Shown: positions 17,973 to 27,998 of the stretch, in pieces | Position numbering within the stretch: the stretch's first letter is position 1 | How the letters are laid out: each line of letters begins with the position of its first letter | Translations under genes and position numbers: made by a program | Assembly (NCBI RefSeq): GCF_014652515.1 | Contig: NZ_BMYY01000013.1 | Location: 1-64,000 of the forward strand | Direction: 5' to 3' | Length of the DNA stretch: 64,000 nt | Origin: Bacterioplanes sanyensis | Lineage (GTDB): Bacteria > Pseudomonadota > Gammaproteobacteria > Pseudomonadales > Oceanobacteraceae | The notes under the pieces: generated by a model | Told to the model about the DNA's origin: nothing | The model's input: the letters and a program-made list of their open reading frames with translations, nothing else | Databases searched by the model: none

Positions 17973-19418
17973 TTATGCCTCCCGGAATGCTTTTTCTGAG
18001 ATGCGAATCACTGGCCCTAACAGGTAGTGCAGTACGGTGCGCTCACCGGTTTTAATCATGACTTCGGCTGGCATGCCGGGCACAAAGTACATGTCTTGCT
18101 CTTTCATGGTGGCCAGGCCTTTTTCCGTCACGTGCAGGCGCGCTTCGTAATATTGCTCGCCGGTTTTTTCATCGGTAAAGGCATCCGCCGAGACGCGTAA
18201 TACTTCGGCTTCAATAATATGCGCCGCTTGGAAGTTAAAGGCCGAGAGACGCAAATCTGCCATTAAGCCGGCGTGCACCCGGTCGATGTCGTTGGCTTGA
18301 ATGCGTGCCTTAATAGCAAACTCTTGCTCATTGGGCACCACTTCCATAATGGTGTCGCCGGGTTTGATCACAGCGCCAATAGTGCGGGTTTTAAAGCCCA
18401 CCACTTCGCCTCGTGCGGGTGCGCGAATATCCAGGCGATCTAAGGTATCGGCCAAAGAAATACGACGCGCCATTAAGTCGGCTTTTTTCTGCTGCGCTTC
18501 ACGCAGCTGAGTGACGACTTGCTCCATGTACTCTTCTTTTTTCAGCGTCATTTCTGAACGCGTGGAGCTGATTTCAACTTCGGCCTTGGCGATGTCGGAT
18601 TCCAATGAATCGCGCTCACCTTGCAAGCGCAGCAGCTCGCGACGCATTTCGTTTAAGCGAATGCGGTCGGCCAGTTGGCGCTCGTACAAATCCTGCCATT
18701 CTTCGACTTCCGCTTCATAGGATTGAATCCGTCCTACTAGGTTGTCGCGCATGGAGGTCATGCCACGGATTTGCTTTTGCAGCGCGGAAATACGCTTTTG
18801 AAAAATCTCGATATTGGATTTGTACGATTCGCGCCGCGCTGCAAATACTTGGCGTTGGCCCTCAATAATGGCCTGTACGCCCGGCTGGTCGGCGATCTCT
18901 TGCAGCTCTTGCGGAAAGCTCACTGCTTCGCTGCCGGCACGTTCAGCCAGCAAGCGAGCTTCTGAACCCCAGATTTCACGCAGTTGTGACTCAACAATTT
19001 CCAGCTCAGAGCGGGCGCGGGTATCGGATAAGCGCAGCAGCAAATCGCCTTGCTCGACGATATCGCCGTCTTCCACTAATACTTCCGCAATCACGCCGCC
19101 TTCTAAGTGCTGTACCACGCGATTTTGTGAGTCAGTCACGACCTGGCCGATGCCAATGGCAGCACCGTCTAATTTGGCCAAAGCCGCCCAGCCACCAAAA
19201 AATACGAAGGTGGCGATGACCACCCACCAGCCAAACTTGGAGCGGCCTTTATGGTCGGTTTCGATATTGAGTTCGTCGGCGACGTCTACTTCTGGCATTT
19301 CACGCACGTATTCGCCTTGGACGACGCCATCTTCGCCCACTACGACGGAAGATTCGCTATTTTTGCCCTGATCGTTCATGGCTGTGTCTTTTTCCTGTTG
19401 CGGATCACGCTGGCTCAT
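17973..19418 (-). CDS. HlyD-family periplasmic adaptor of type I secretion
   Basis: This 481-residue membrane-fusion protein has a cytoplasmic head of about 60 acidic residues, one membrane helix (WWVVIATFVFFGGWAAL), a lipoyl half-motif (VVQHLEGGVIAEVLVEDGDIVEQGDLL), a long coiled coil at about residues 130-300, the second lipoyl half and the family signature near the C-terminus (PGMPAEVMIKTGERTVLHYLLGPV). It matches the PrtE/AprE/RsaE type. The ATG overlaps the ATPase stop (ATGA) and is preceded by GGAGG. It bridges the inner-membrane ABC protein and the TolC-type channel. Confidence 0.93.
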   Translation of the reverse strand: MSQRDPQQEKDTAMNDQGKNSESSVVVGEDGVVQGEYVREMPEVDVADELNIETDHKGRSKFGWWVVIATFVFFGGWAALAKLDGAAIGIGQVVTDSQNRVVQHLEGGVIAEVLVEDGDIVEQGDLLLRLSDTRARSELEIVESQLREIWGSEARLLAERAGSEAVSFPQELQEIADQPGVQAIIEGQRQVFAARRESYKSNIEIFQKRISALQKQIRGMTSMRDNLVGRIQSYEAEVEEWQDLYERQLADRIRLNEMRRELLRLQGERDSLESDIAKAEVEISSTRSEMTLKKEEYMEQVVTQLREAQQKKADLMARRISLADTLDRLDIRAPARGEVVGFKTRTIGAVIKPGDTIMEVVPNEQEFAIKARIQANDIDRVHAGLMADLRLSAFNFQAAHIIEAEVLRVSADAFTDEKTGEQYYEARLHVTEKGLATMKEQDMYFVPGMPAEVMIKTGERTVLHYLLGPVIRISEKAFREA

Positions 19419-21163
19419 TTGGCACCTCCGGCAGCTAAGGCAGGCTTGGCAGCATTACCTAGATTTAACTTGCCTTCTTGCAGTGCGCGCATGACGTTGT
19501 CACGTTCGTCAAACATCATGACTTGGCCTTCCGACAGCACCAGCATTTTGTTGACCAGTTTCAGAATCGGCTTGCGGTGAGAAATCAGCACCACCGTCAC
19601 TTGCTGCTCGCGCAAGCGCTCCAACGCCTCCAGCAAGGCTGCTTCGCCTTGGTCGTCCAAATTGGAGTTGGGCTCATCCAGCACCACCAACCGGGGCTCA
19701 CCGTACACCGCACGCGCTAAACCAATGCGCTGACGTTGACCGCCAGACAGGGCACCACCGCTACTGGTGATTTGCGTGTCGTAGCCTTGCGGTAAACGCA
19801 AAATGAGCTCGTGCACGCCGGCCAACTTGGCCGCTTCTACTACCTTCTGTGGATCAACTTCACCAAAGCGGCAAATGTTTTCGCTGATGGTGCCGTCAAA
19901 CAGCTCGATGTCCTGCGGCAGGTAGCCAATGTAGGGCCCCAGCTCCGCTTTATTCCACTGATGCACGTCGGCACCGTCTAAACGCACCTTGCCGTTCGAC
20001 AACGGCCAAACCCCCAACAGCGCCCGTGCCAGCGTCGATTTACCCGCCGCACTTGGGCCCACCACGGCCAGCATATCGCCTTTATCCATGGCGAAATTCA
20101 CACCACGCAATGCAGGGGCAGCAGCACCGGGGGGAATTACAAACAGGCTTTCGGCACTGAGCTGGCCTTCTGGCGGCGGCAATGGCATGCCCGGCTCTTG
20201 CGTTGGGTAAGCGACAAACAATTTATTCAAACGCTCATAAGCTTGGCGCGCGGAGGCAAAGCCTTTCCACGAGCCGATCAGCAAATCCAGCGGTGCGAGA
20301 GCACGGCCCAGCAAAATAGAGCCGGCAATCAGCATGCCTGGGGTGATTTCTTGAATGATGGCCAAGTAGCCACCCAAACCTAAAATCAGCGACTGGAACA
20401 ACATGCGTAGGGTTTTGGAGACGTTGCTCAACACCGCCGCACGATCACTGGCGTCGGATTGAGAAGACAAGAAGCTTAGGTGGCGCTCCAGCCATTTTTT
20501 ACGCAGGCCAGTTTCCATGCCCATGGCCGCGACCACTTCGGCGTTGCGCACCGCCGAGGTGGCATATTGGGTCGATTGCACGTTTTTCTGGCCGGCATCG
20601 GCGAGTAAGTCTTTGGTGGCTTTTTCGTTCGCAACAGCGAGTGCAACCAGTATCAAAACCGCCACAATCGAAAAAACGCCATACCAGAAGTGGAACATAA
20701 ACAGCACGGCAATGTATATCGGCAGCCACGGGCCATCGAAGAAGGCGAACAAACCCTGGCCGGTTAAAAACTGACGCAGCGAGGTCATATCTGAAATGGG
20801 CTGGGCGCTTTGCTTGCCAGGCTCATTCACCGATTGCTTAAACATGGAAGCAAACAGCTTTTGGTTCATGCTCTGGTCGAGTTGGTTGCCCACCCGCACC
20901 AAAATGGTTGAGCGCGCGACTTGCAACAGCGCCAGAGAGACAAACAAACCCACCAGTACCAGGGTCAACATCGACAGTGTTTCAACACTGCGGCTACCCA
21001 AAGCACGGTCATACACCTGCAGCATATAAACGGCAGGAACCAGCATTAACAAATTAATAAACAACGACAAGAACCAAGCTGACATAAAGCCGCTTTTACA
21101 AGCCTTGAGGGCTTTCTGCAGCTCGGTTAGCTCCTGTTCGTCTTTTTGAGGAAGCTTGCGCAT
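19415..21163 (-). CDS. Type I secretion ABC ATPase/permease
   Basis: This 582-residue half-transporter of the PrtD/AprD/RsaD kind has membrane helices over residues about 25-300 and then an ATPase domain with Walker A GPSAAGKST (near 372), signature LSGGQRQRIGLARA, Walker B LVVLDEPNSNLD and the switch ISHRK. There is no C39 peptidase or inactive C39-like domain at the N-terminus, which separates it from HlyB-like exporters and fits substrates with an uncleaved C-terminal signal. The ATG at 21163 is preferred over an upstream TTG because GGAAAA precedes it. It should recognise the C-terminal end of the surface protein. Confidence 0.93.
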   Translation of the reverse strand: MRKLPQKDEQELTELQKALKACKSGFMSAWFLSLFINLLMLVPAVYMLQVYDRALGSRSVETLSMLTLVLVGLFVSLALLQVARSTILVRVGNQLDQSMNQKLFASMFKQSVNEPGKQSAQPISDMTSLRQFLTGQGLFAFFDGPWLPIYIAVLFMFHFWYGVFSIVAVLILVALAVANEKATKDLLADAGQKNVQSTQYATSAVRNAEVVAAMGMETGLRKKWLERHLSFLSSQSDASDRAAVLSNVSKTLRMLFQSLILGLGGYLAIIQEITPGMLIAGSILLGRALAPLDLLIGSWKGFASARQAYERLNKLFVAYPTQEPGMPLPPPEGQLSAESLFVIPPGAAAPALRGVNFAMDKGDMLAVVGPSAAGKSTLARALLGVWPLSNGKVRLDGADVHQWNKAELGPYIGYLPQDIELFDGTISENICRFGEVDPQKVVEAAKLAGVHELILRLPQGYDTQITSSGGALSGGQRQRIGLARAVYGEPRLVVLDEPNSNLDDQGEAALLEALERLREQQVTVVLISHRKPILKLVNKMLVLSEGQVMMFDERDNVMRALQEGKLNLGNAAKPALAAGGAK

Positions 21164-21286
21164 TGAGTTTTCCAATTGCGGGGTAATGTGGTGTCGCGGC
21201 AGCGTGGACTACAACTCTCAAACACTGCCCGATGACGACGACGTTGTTACGACATTGTTGTTGTCAATGGGGACGAAGGGCGAAAA

Positions 21287-21316
21287 ATTCTAGGGCCCGC
21301 CGCGAATCAGTGTCAA
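21287..21316 (-). promoter_or_regulatory. Near-consensus promoter of the type I secretion operon
   Basis: On the minus strand a perfect TTGACA (21311-21316) is followed after 18 bp by TAGAAT (21287-21292). The leader to the ATPase ATG is about 120 bases. The -10 box and spacing are the same as in the candidate S-layer promoter, which would help match exporter and substrate output. Confidence 0.75.
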
Positions 21317-21398
21317 ACAGCGCACCCGAATGTGACGCCGCCCCAATACGCGCTTGCCACAGGGTGCGCACAGCGCCGAGGCAGCCATACTTGGCTGG

Positions 21399-22832
21399 TT
21401 AGACGCGACCATAGCGATCTTCCAGCCGCACAATGTCGTCTTCACCTAAATAACTGCCCGATTGCACTTCGATCATTTCCAGCGGGATCACGCCTGGGTT
21501 TTCCAACGCGTGCACCTGACCCACCGGAATGTAGGTAGAGCAATTTTCTGTCACCAAGTAGGTGTCGTCACCGTTGGTGACCTTGGCAGTACCCGAGACC
21601 ACAATCCAATGCTCAGCGCGATGGTGGTGCATTTGCACCGATAACTTGGCGCCCGGGTTCACGGTAATGCGTTTTACTTGGTAGCGCTCACCGCTGTCGA
21701 TGGAGTCGTAGCGCCCCCAAGGGCGATAGACCTCACGATGCTGGATATGCTCTTCGCGACCCTGCTCGCGAATGTGGCCAACGATGTGCTTAACGTCTTG
21801 CACTTTGTCTTTATCTGCCACCAGCACGGCATCCGGCGTGTCGATCACCACCAGGTTATCCACACCTAAGGTGGCGACCAAACGGCGCTCGCTAAACACC
21901 AACGAGTTGCTGGTGTCTTGCATGATGGCGTGGCAATCTGCGCCGGCACCCAAGCAGGCATTGCCGTGCTCGTCTTTCGGGCTGATCTCCCACAGCGCCG
22001 ACCAAGAGCCGACATCGCTCCAGCCCGCATCCAGCGGCGCTACCACGATGGGGCTGTGGTCGCCGGCGGTCAGTGGCTCCATCACGGCGTAGTCGATGGA
22101 ATCCGACGGGCTTTGCGCAAAGGCGTCGCTATCAACGCGCACAAAGTCCATGTCGGCACAGGTGTGAGCCATGGCTTTTTCGCAGGCGTCGTACATCTCT
22201 GGTTGATGCTGACGTAGCGCCTCTAAATAGCGGTCGGCACGCAACATAAACATGCCGCTGTTCCAGAAATAGTCGCCGCTTTCGACATAGGCTTCGGCGG
22301 TGGCGGCATCCGGCTTTTCAACGAAACGCTCTACCGCTTGCAGGCCGCCAGATTGGCGAGCGCCGGCTTTTAAATAGCCATAACCGGTGGCGGCTTCAGT
22401 GGGCACAATGCCTAGGGTGCCAAACTGGCCGTCGCGCACCGCCGGTAACAATGAGGTCACCGCTTGTTGGAAGGCCTCGGTGTTTTCAATCACATGGTCA
22501 GCAGCCAGCACCAGCAATACCGCGTCTTCTTCGCTGCGCTGGCGTGCTTGCAAGGCTGCCAAAGCAATGGCAGGTGCGGTATTGCGGCCACACGGTTCCA
22601 GCAGAATTTGAGCATGAATGTCTTGCTGGCGCAGTTGCTCGGCCACCAAAAAACGATGCTGTTCACTGCACACGACGATGGGTTGCGCCATCTCCATGCC
22701 ATTTAAGCGTGCCGTGGTTTGCTGCAACATGGTGAGCTGGCCAGCCAGTGGCAGAAACTGTTTCGGAAACGCAGCGCGACTCAGCGGCCATAATCGGGTC
22801 CCTGAACCGCCGGCGAGAATGACGGGGATCAT
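21399..22832 (-). CDS. manC: Mannose-1-phosphate guanylyltransferase / phosphomannose isomerase
   Basis: This 477-residue bifunctional type II enzyme has an N-terminal nucleotidyltransferase with [12 protein letters not shown] and the FVEKPD block; the cupin phosphomannose isomerase domain starts near residue 350 with the [15 protein letters not shown] and [16 protein letters not shown] motifs. It makes GDP-mannose, the precursor used by Gmd and Rmd and directly by mannosyltransferases. It ends 236 bp upstream of the secretion ATPase start and is probably transcribed alone. Its presence in the same locus completes the route from fructose-6-phosphate except for the phosphomannomutase, which is not in the window. 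Confidence 0.94.
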   Translation of the reverse strand: MIPVILAGGSGTRLWPLSRAAFPKQFLPLAGQLTMLQQTTARLNGMEMAQPIVVCSEQHRFLVAEQLRQQDIHAQILLEPCGRNTAPAIALAALQARQRSEEDAVLLVLAADHVIENTEAFQQAVTSLLPAVRDGQFGTLGIVPTEAATGYGYLKAGARQSGGLQAVERFVEKPDAATAEAYVESGDYFWNSGMFMLRADRYLEALRQHQPEMYDACEKAMAHTCADMDFVRVDSDAFAQSPSDSIDYAVMEPLTAGDHSPIVVAPLDAGWSDVGSWSALWEISPKDEHGNACLGAGADCHAIMQDTSNSLVFSERRLVATLGVDNLVVIDTPDAVLVADKDKVQDVKHIVGHIREQGREEHIQHREVYRPWGRYDSIDSGERYQVKRITVNPGAKLSVQMHHHRAEHWIVVSGTAKVTNGDDTYLVTENCSTYIPVGQVHALENPGVIPLEMIEVQSGSYLGEDDIVRLEDRYGRV

Positions 22833-22967
22833 GCGTGCAGGTCCTCTCTTCAGCAGGATATAAAACGACGCGGGAATATATCACGATGCGCGAGGTCAAC
22901 CCAGACGCACAGCCGCTGCAAAGTGCAGGCAAAGTGTAAAGGGCTGGCCAAGGCATTCTTCTATGGC

Positions 22968-24872
22968 TTAGCGATGCTCGTGCTCACCGCGCGGTGGAAA
23001 GTCGATATCGCTACCATCGCTCAGCAACACCCTTACTTGCATGTCATCAATGTCATCCGCTAATTGCAGCTCACCCATGCCACTGCCGTTTAATAAGGTG
23101 CGCCGCCCTTGGCGTGGATGCGGGTAGCGTTGGCGAATGCGCATGGCGCGGCGCTTGGTGAGCCAGTTGAGTGGCGAGCGGCTGGCATACAGCCAGCGAT
23201 TGAGGCGATCGAACCAACGCAGCAGCGCCGCCGGAAAGGTATTTTTCAGGCCGCTGGCGGTAATCTGCAAAATGCGCGGGCTGTGACGGCGGTGCTTAAT
23301 GCTGACATCGTAAGCAAAGGAGTAGTGCACATCGCCAGATAAAATAATGAACTGCGGCGGCGTGCGTGGGTGGCGAAAAATATTCAGCAGCACGTTGGCC
23401 GCGCCCGGATGCGCCATCCAGTTTTCGGCATCCACCATCAGGGGTTGGCCAAAGAAGGTAAATACCCGCTGAATCACCTCAATCAACTTGACGCCAAACA
23501 CCGGCGCCGGCGACACCATAATTACCTGCTGCTGATCGAGCAGCTGTTGCTGCAGCTCGCTCAGGCTTTCCCAATCCATTAAGCCTGAGGGTTTGCCTGG
23601 ACTGCTTTCGGAGCGCCAGCGATGGGTGCGGGTATCCAGCATCACCACCTTGGGCTGGGTCGCCAACACAAAGTGCCAATCGCTGTAATCTAACAGCTGA
23701 TCGATCAGCGCCTGATGGTCGTAAGGCCCGCGCTGCCCCAGACATTGTCGCGCACAGGCCAGCACCTCGGCATACTGCTGCGGCTGATTGCCCCAGCCCT
23801 GAAACAACCAGTACCCCACTAATGCATTGCCAATAATGCGGCGCGAAAACTCATGGCCGTAGGCGGCCTCCTCCCAACCTCGGGTTAGGTTCCAATCATC
23901 GGTCACGTCATGATCGTCAAACATCATGTAGCTGGGCACATGCGCCAGCAAACGGCGCACACGGCCTAAGCCGCTGGCAAAGGCTTCGATTAACGGCAGC
24001 TCACGCTGATAACGCTGCTGTTGCTCAGCGCTGAGCTGCTGGGGTGGGCGCGTGATGTCCACCAGCTGCCACGGCACGTCGGACCACACCAACAGGTACA
24101 TGGCGATGACTTCCGCCAGCGCGATTACATGATTATCGGCCCCAGCGGAGGTAAAAATCGGTTTGCGCGCACCTTGAAAAAAGGCATCTACCAAATCTTG
24201 GCTGGCGCGATCATCGGGCAATAAATGTGGCCGCAGGTAGTAGCACTCTGGGTGTTCGAGCAGTGCCGTTAAGCTACCAACGTCGGCCCCTTGCCAGTGC
24301 TCATCGTACAGGCCTAAACGCGCAATTAGCTGGTGAAGCGCCACCAGCATGGGGCCAGCGACATCGTCGGCATAGATTTGATCGCCCGTCATCAGCAGCA
24401 ATGCAGGCAAGGGCTCGTTGTGGTGCAAGCGCTGCTGGGCACTGTGATCTGCGCGCACTAAGGCATCGGCACCGTCATAATGGGGCTTGCGGCAGGAGCC
24501 ATGCCACAGGGTATCGAGCTGGGGCTGAAAGCACAGGCTCGGAGCCGGTTGCTGCTCATAGCAAAGCGTCGAGTCTGCCGCTAGCAATGATCGGCCCTGC
24601 TCTAATAGGTCGTAGTACCAGCGCTCGCTCGGTGTAAGCGCAAGCTGCACCTGCAACTGGTATAAAAAGCAAAACTCCCCCAGCGGCAGCTGCTCGGTTA
24701 TCACCTTATCTGAGCCAAATACCGTGGCTTGCAGCTGAGTCGCCTGCTGCGACCAGAGTTTGACCTCTGTCTCTTTGGCTAACGGCCGTGAGGTCACTAG
24801 CATTAAGGTAGTGCCGTCGGCATGGGTATGGCGCAGCCAAGGGCCAGCAAGAATCAGCGGCAGTTCGTTCAT
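22968..24872 (-). CDS. PhoD-like metallophosphatase
   Basis: This 634-residue protein starts at the ATG three bases after the DUF2252 stop codon, with GGAGC before it; a longer in-frame reading overlaps that gene and is unlikely. The PhoD-type metal-binding motifs are visible in order: TGDQIYADD, FDDHDVTDDWN and SGDVHYSFAY. There is no Tat or Sec signal in the chosen frame, so unlike classic PhoD it is probably cytoplasmic or membrane-associated. It belongs to the PhoD-like alkaline phosphatase/phosphodiesterase superfamily; the substrate is unknown. Confidence 0.82.
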   Translation of the reverse strand: MNELPLILAGPWLRHTHADGTTLMLVTSRPLAKETEVKLWSQQATQLQATVFGSDKVITEQLPLGEFCFLYQLQVQLALTPSERWYYDLLEQGRSLLAADSTLCYEQQPAPSLCFQPQLDTLWHGSCRKPHYDGADALVRADHSAQQRLHHNEPLPALLLMTGDQIYADDVAGPMLVALHQLIARLGLYDEHWQGADVGSLTALLEHPECYYLRPHLLPDDRASQDLVDAFFQGARKPIFTSAGADNHVIALAEVIAMYLLVWSDVPWQLVDITRPPQQLSAEQQQRYQRELPLIEAFASGLGRVRRLLAHVPSYMMFDDHDVTDDWNLTRGWEEAAYGHEFSRRIIGNALVGYWLFQGWGNQPQQYAEVLACARQCLGQRGPYDHQALIDQLLDYSDWHFVLATQPKVVMLDTRTHRWRSESSPGKPSGLMDWESLSELQQQLLDQQQVIMVSPAPVFGVKLIEVIQRVFTFFGQPLMVDAENWMAHPGAANVLLNIFRHPRTPPQFIILSGDVHYSFAYDVSIKHRRHSPRILQITASGLKNTFPAALLRWFDRLNRWLYASRSPLNWLTKRRAMRIRQRYPHPRQGRRTLLNGSGMGELQLADDIDDMQVRVLLSDGSDIDFPPRGEHEHR

Positions 24873-24874
24873 GG

Positions 24875-26215
24875 TTATAGCTCCGGCAGACGGTTGGCAC
24901 CCTGATTTGGCTGCGGTGCTGTTTCCTTTGCTGCCAGCCACCGCCAGTCGCTGACCAACTGCCGTGCGTATTCCAAACTCAGATTCATCAGCGGCTCGCG
25001 TATCAGCGCCATACTGTTCACCACTGCCTGTTCAAACTGCTGACTGCGTCGGTCGCCGCGGCCATGAGCCAGCGCTAATGAGGTGCCACAAGCGCGGGCG
25101 TACTCGCTCAAACCGCCGGCGACGGCGCGCTCACCACAGGCAATGTCTTCTGGGTCTAGACCAACGCGGGCATGATGACGCGAACGCACCAACCAGTGTG
25201 CGCCTTGCCATTCGAGCTCATCCACAATCAAATCTGGAGCGCGCTGCATGCGGCGCTGACACACCGCTGTTAAATGCGCCGGATTCAAACGGTTGCCTGG
25301 ATGCAAGGCGGCAAACGCATGCAAGGGCGCTGCCGCGCGCTGTTGTTTGACTTCCACAATGTGGCACAGCGGCCAGTCGCGCTCCTTCGCCTTTTGGGGG
25401 CCCACCAGCAAGTAGTAACGCTGCAGGTTATGCGAGCCGGTGCCGGCATCCAAGCGACGCACTACATCAATAACGGTGTCGTCGACATAGGGGGCAAAGG
25501 CATCAACTGCCTCTGCGTACTCAGCATCGGACAGCCGTTCAAAGCGCTCCGGTCGTGTTTGAAACCGCAGCGTGGCTAAATCGACGGCCTTAGCCAGCGA
25601 GCTTTTGCGATTAAAATCTTTGCCGCCGCACACACGACGCCGTGCTTTTTTGAAGGCTTTACGCAGCAAATGGCCTTTGCCGAAGTGATCAAGCGCATGG
25701 TCGTAGTCTATTTTGCCTTTCACCAGCCGCCGACAGGTGCGCTCGTAGGCATCCAAAAATGCTTGCAGCGCCTGCGTGAGTTCTTCGTCATCAGCACACA
25801 AAGACGCGTCGATGGCGGGCGCTGCATAATCACCATTCAAGGTGCCTTGGCAATGATCCACTGCCAGTACCAAGCTGGTGGCAAAGCGCAGCAGATCCCA
25901 ACCGGCATGGCCGTAACAGGCATCGTCAAAGTCATTGGGGGCAAACACGATGCAGTCACCGTGGGAGCCTTCTTCACTAAAAAAGCCAAAGTTAGACACA
26001 TGACAGTCACCCTGTACCAGGGTCAGCGGCCAATGCATGAGCGCCTCTGGCAAGCTGATTACGCCGTCGGCTAAATCCTGATAGAACTGCCCAGCACTGC
26101 CGCGCAGTAAATAAAAAGGACTGGTCGCCATCTTTTGGTGCTTGCCCAGACCATTGCCTGGCGCCACGCCATCGACGCGCTGCATCACCGCCGACATGCG
26201 CTCTGCTGCGATCAT
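24875..26215 (-). CDS. DUF2252 family protein
   Basis: This 446-residue protein has the DUF2252 hallmarks YLLRGSAGQFYQDL, LVQGDCHVSNFG and FAPNDFDDACYGHAGWDLLRFATSLVLA, which resemble the catalytic loop and metal-binding Asp of aminoglycoside-phosphotransferase/kinase-like folds. Function is unestablished. It lies six bases after the cytochrome c peroxidase stop and is followed immediately by the PhoD-like gene, so all three may be one transcript. Confidence 0.83.
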   Translation of the reverse strand: MIAAERMSAVMQRVDGVAPGNGLGKHQKMATSPFYLLRGSAGQFYQDLADGVISLPEALMHWPLTLVQGDCHVSNFGFFSEEGSHGDCIVFAPNDFDDACYGHAGWDLLRFATSLVLAVDHCQGTLNGDYAAPAIDASLCADDEELTQALQAFLDAYERTCRRLVKGKIDYDHALDHFGKGHLLRKAFKKARRRVCGGKDFNRKSSLAKAVDLATLRFQTRPERFERLSDAEYAEAVDAFAPYVDDTVIDVVRRLDAGTGSHNLQRYYLLVGPQKAKERDWPLCHIVEVKQQRAAAPLHAFAALHPGNRLNPAHLTAVCQRRMQRAPDLIVDELEWQGAHWLVRSRHHARVGLDPEDIACGERAVAGGLSEYARACGTSLALAHGRGDRRSQQFEQAVVNSMALIREPLMNLSLEYARQLVSDWRWLAAKETAPQPNQGANRLPEL

Positions 26216-26220
26216 CTAAA

Positions 26221-27243
26221 TCACTCCCTATTCAACTCAGGCGGGCTCAGCAGTGCCGGCATGGGCGCACTGGCCGCGGTTAAAAAGGCCACCATATCGC
26301 TGACCTGTGCCGGCGACAATGTCTGGCCCAGCTGTACTTTGGCCATGATGTCGATGGCAGCGCTCAGTTGTGATACCGAGCCGTCATGAAAATAGGGGGC
26401 GGTTTGCACGGCATGTTTCAATGGCGGCACTTTAAATACGCGGTAATCGCTGGCTTTGCCGGTGTGCTGCTGACGCCCGATATCCTCAGCCGAGCCGGTA
26501 TAGCGGGTGTAATCTGCCACTAGGCCAAACTTTTGGTAGCTTTGCCCGCCCAGCAAGGGGCCGCTATGACACCCGGCACAACCGATCTGCATAAAGTTTT
26601 GCAGACCGCGCTTGGCCGCTTCACCAAGATCGGCACGACCTTGTAAAAAACGGTCAAAATCCGATTCGGTTGTTAGCGCCTGCTGATAAGCCGTCAACGC
26701 TCGGCCCCAATTTTCGGCACTAACCTCACCGTACACACGTTCGAAATCGGCCTTAAGGTCAGCCAGCTCGGTCATGCGATTGACGGCTGCTTGCTGTGTT
26801 TCATGGGCATAGGCGGGCGGCGCCGTTAAAGAGGAAATGGCCTGATGAGCCAGAGAGCGGCGGTCGCCGGTCCAGTGCATGGCGATTTGCGGCACGATAT
26901 CGACAATGGTGGGCGTATTGCGTGAGCCCTGACGGCCAAAAGCGCCAATGGCTGTTGCGCGCCCGTCGGCACCGCCATGCTCGGCGGCGTGACAGCTTGC
27001 GCACGAGGTGCCGTCCACCCCGATGCGCGCGTCAAAAAACAGCTTGCGCCCCAAAGCAACCTCTGCCGCCGCCGGCTCAGCCACTGGGCGCGAACCATCG
27101 CCAAAGATGGCCTGCGCTTGGGCGCGTAAATCCGCTTGCGCGGCAAGGCTAAACAGACCAAAGGCAAGGCTAAGGCAGCAGCGCGCTAGCCATGACTGAA
27201 TAACGGCTGCCAGTTTAGGAACAATGAAGCGGCGAAGGATCAT
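26221..27243 (-). CDS. Di-haem cytochrome c peroxidase (MauG/CcpA family)
   Basis: This 340-residue protein has a long basic head and signal peptide ending AAQADL. Two c-type haem motifs are present: CASCH (near residue 80) and CAGCH (near residue 222), followed by PYFHDGSVSQLSAAI with the conserved C-terminal ligand region. It is a periplasmic enzyme that reduces hydrogen peroxide with electrons from cytochrome c, or, as in MauG, oxidises a protein partner. It is only distantly like the second peroxidase at 32.3 kb. The outer-membrane-barrel gene 71 bp upstream may be in the same transcript. Confidence 0.88.
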   Translation of the reverse strand: MILRRFIVPKLAAVIQSWLARCCLSLAFGLFSLAAQADLRAQAQAIFGDGSRPVAEPAAAEVALGRKLFFDARIGVDGTSCASCHAAEHGGADGRATAIGAFGRQGSRNTPTIVDIVPQIAMHWTGDRRSLAHQAISSLTAPPAYAHETQQAAVNRMTELADLKADFERVYGEVSAENWGRALTAYQQALTTESDFDRFLQGRADLGEAAKRGLQNFMQIGCAGCHSGPLLGGQSYQKFGLVADYTRYTGSAEDIGRQQHTGKASDYRVFKVPPLKHAVQTAPYFHDGSVSQLSAAIDIMAKVQLGQTLSPAQVSDMVAFLTAASAPMPALLSPPELNRE

Positions 27244-27314
27244 GACCTTTCTCTCATTTATTATGGAGCAGGTCAGAGTCCGGTGGCGTGAGGGCAGTTC
27301 CCTAAAGCAGCCCC

Positions 27315-27866
27315 CTAAAACTGCAACGATGCCCCCAGCATAAACTGGCTGAGCTTGCTGCGCAGCGGGTAATAGCCATCACGCTCGCGCCAGTTGTAGT
27401 AGCGATACTGGTATTGCAGATCAATCGAAGCGCGTTGCCATACCAGCACTGGCACACCAACACCAGCCATCAGCGAGGCGCCGTGGCGCTCTAGGGCATC
27501 GGCGTAATGCCAGCCAGCACTGGTGCTGAGATACACAGGTTTAGGTAAACCGTCTGCGGGCAACTGCAGCCGCAGCCCAAGCTCAGCTCCGACGACGCTG
27601 TCGTTGACCTTTTCAACATCCTGAAAGCGGGCATAGTTAGCGCTGGCGGTTAGATCTATGCGCGGGGCAACGGACCAAGCATGACCGGCGTAAAGACTGT
27701 GACCATCCCCTTTAACCCGAACCGCCCCGTCGTCGCTATCGGCACGAATCGAAGCCGTACCACTGCCAGCAGCCATGAGCCAGTAATTGTCTTGAGCTTG
27801 CGCACTGGCGGCTAGCAGCAAGGTCATCGCCAGCCCGGTCACACCTGTTTTACTCAATAGCGCCAT
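27315..27866 (-). CDS. Small outer-membrane beta-barrel protein, unrecognised
   Basis: This 183-residue protein starts at the ATG with GGAG nine bases before it. A signal peptide ends ASAQAQDN. The mature part alternates hydrophobic and polar residues in about eight strands and ends in the outer-membrane signature GASLQF with a terminal Phe, as porins and OmpA-like barrels do. No conserved family could be assigned. It is divergent from the Na/Pi cotransporter gene and upstream of the peroxidase. Confidence 0.7.
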   Translation of the reverse strand: MALLSKTGVTGLAMTLLLAASAQAQDNYWLMAAGSGTASIRADSDDGAVRVKGDGHSLYAGHAWSVAPRIDLTASANYARFQDVEKVNDSVVGAELGLRLQLPADGLPKPVYLSTSAGWHYADALERHGASLMAGVGVPVLVWQRASIDLQYQYRYYNWRERDGYYPLRSKLSQFMLGASLQF

Positions 27867-27998
27867 ACACCACTCCACCCTTCGAGCCTTACATCAGGAC
27901 GCTAGATTAGCATGGCGTTTAACAAATACCTTTAATACGTCAGCCTTATTGCTCGCCCTATCACTATACTGGAAGCACCTGACCACCGTTGGATAAGT

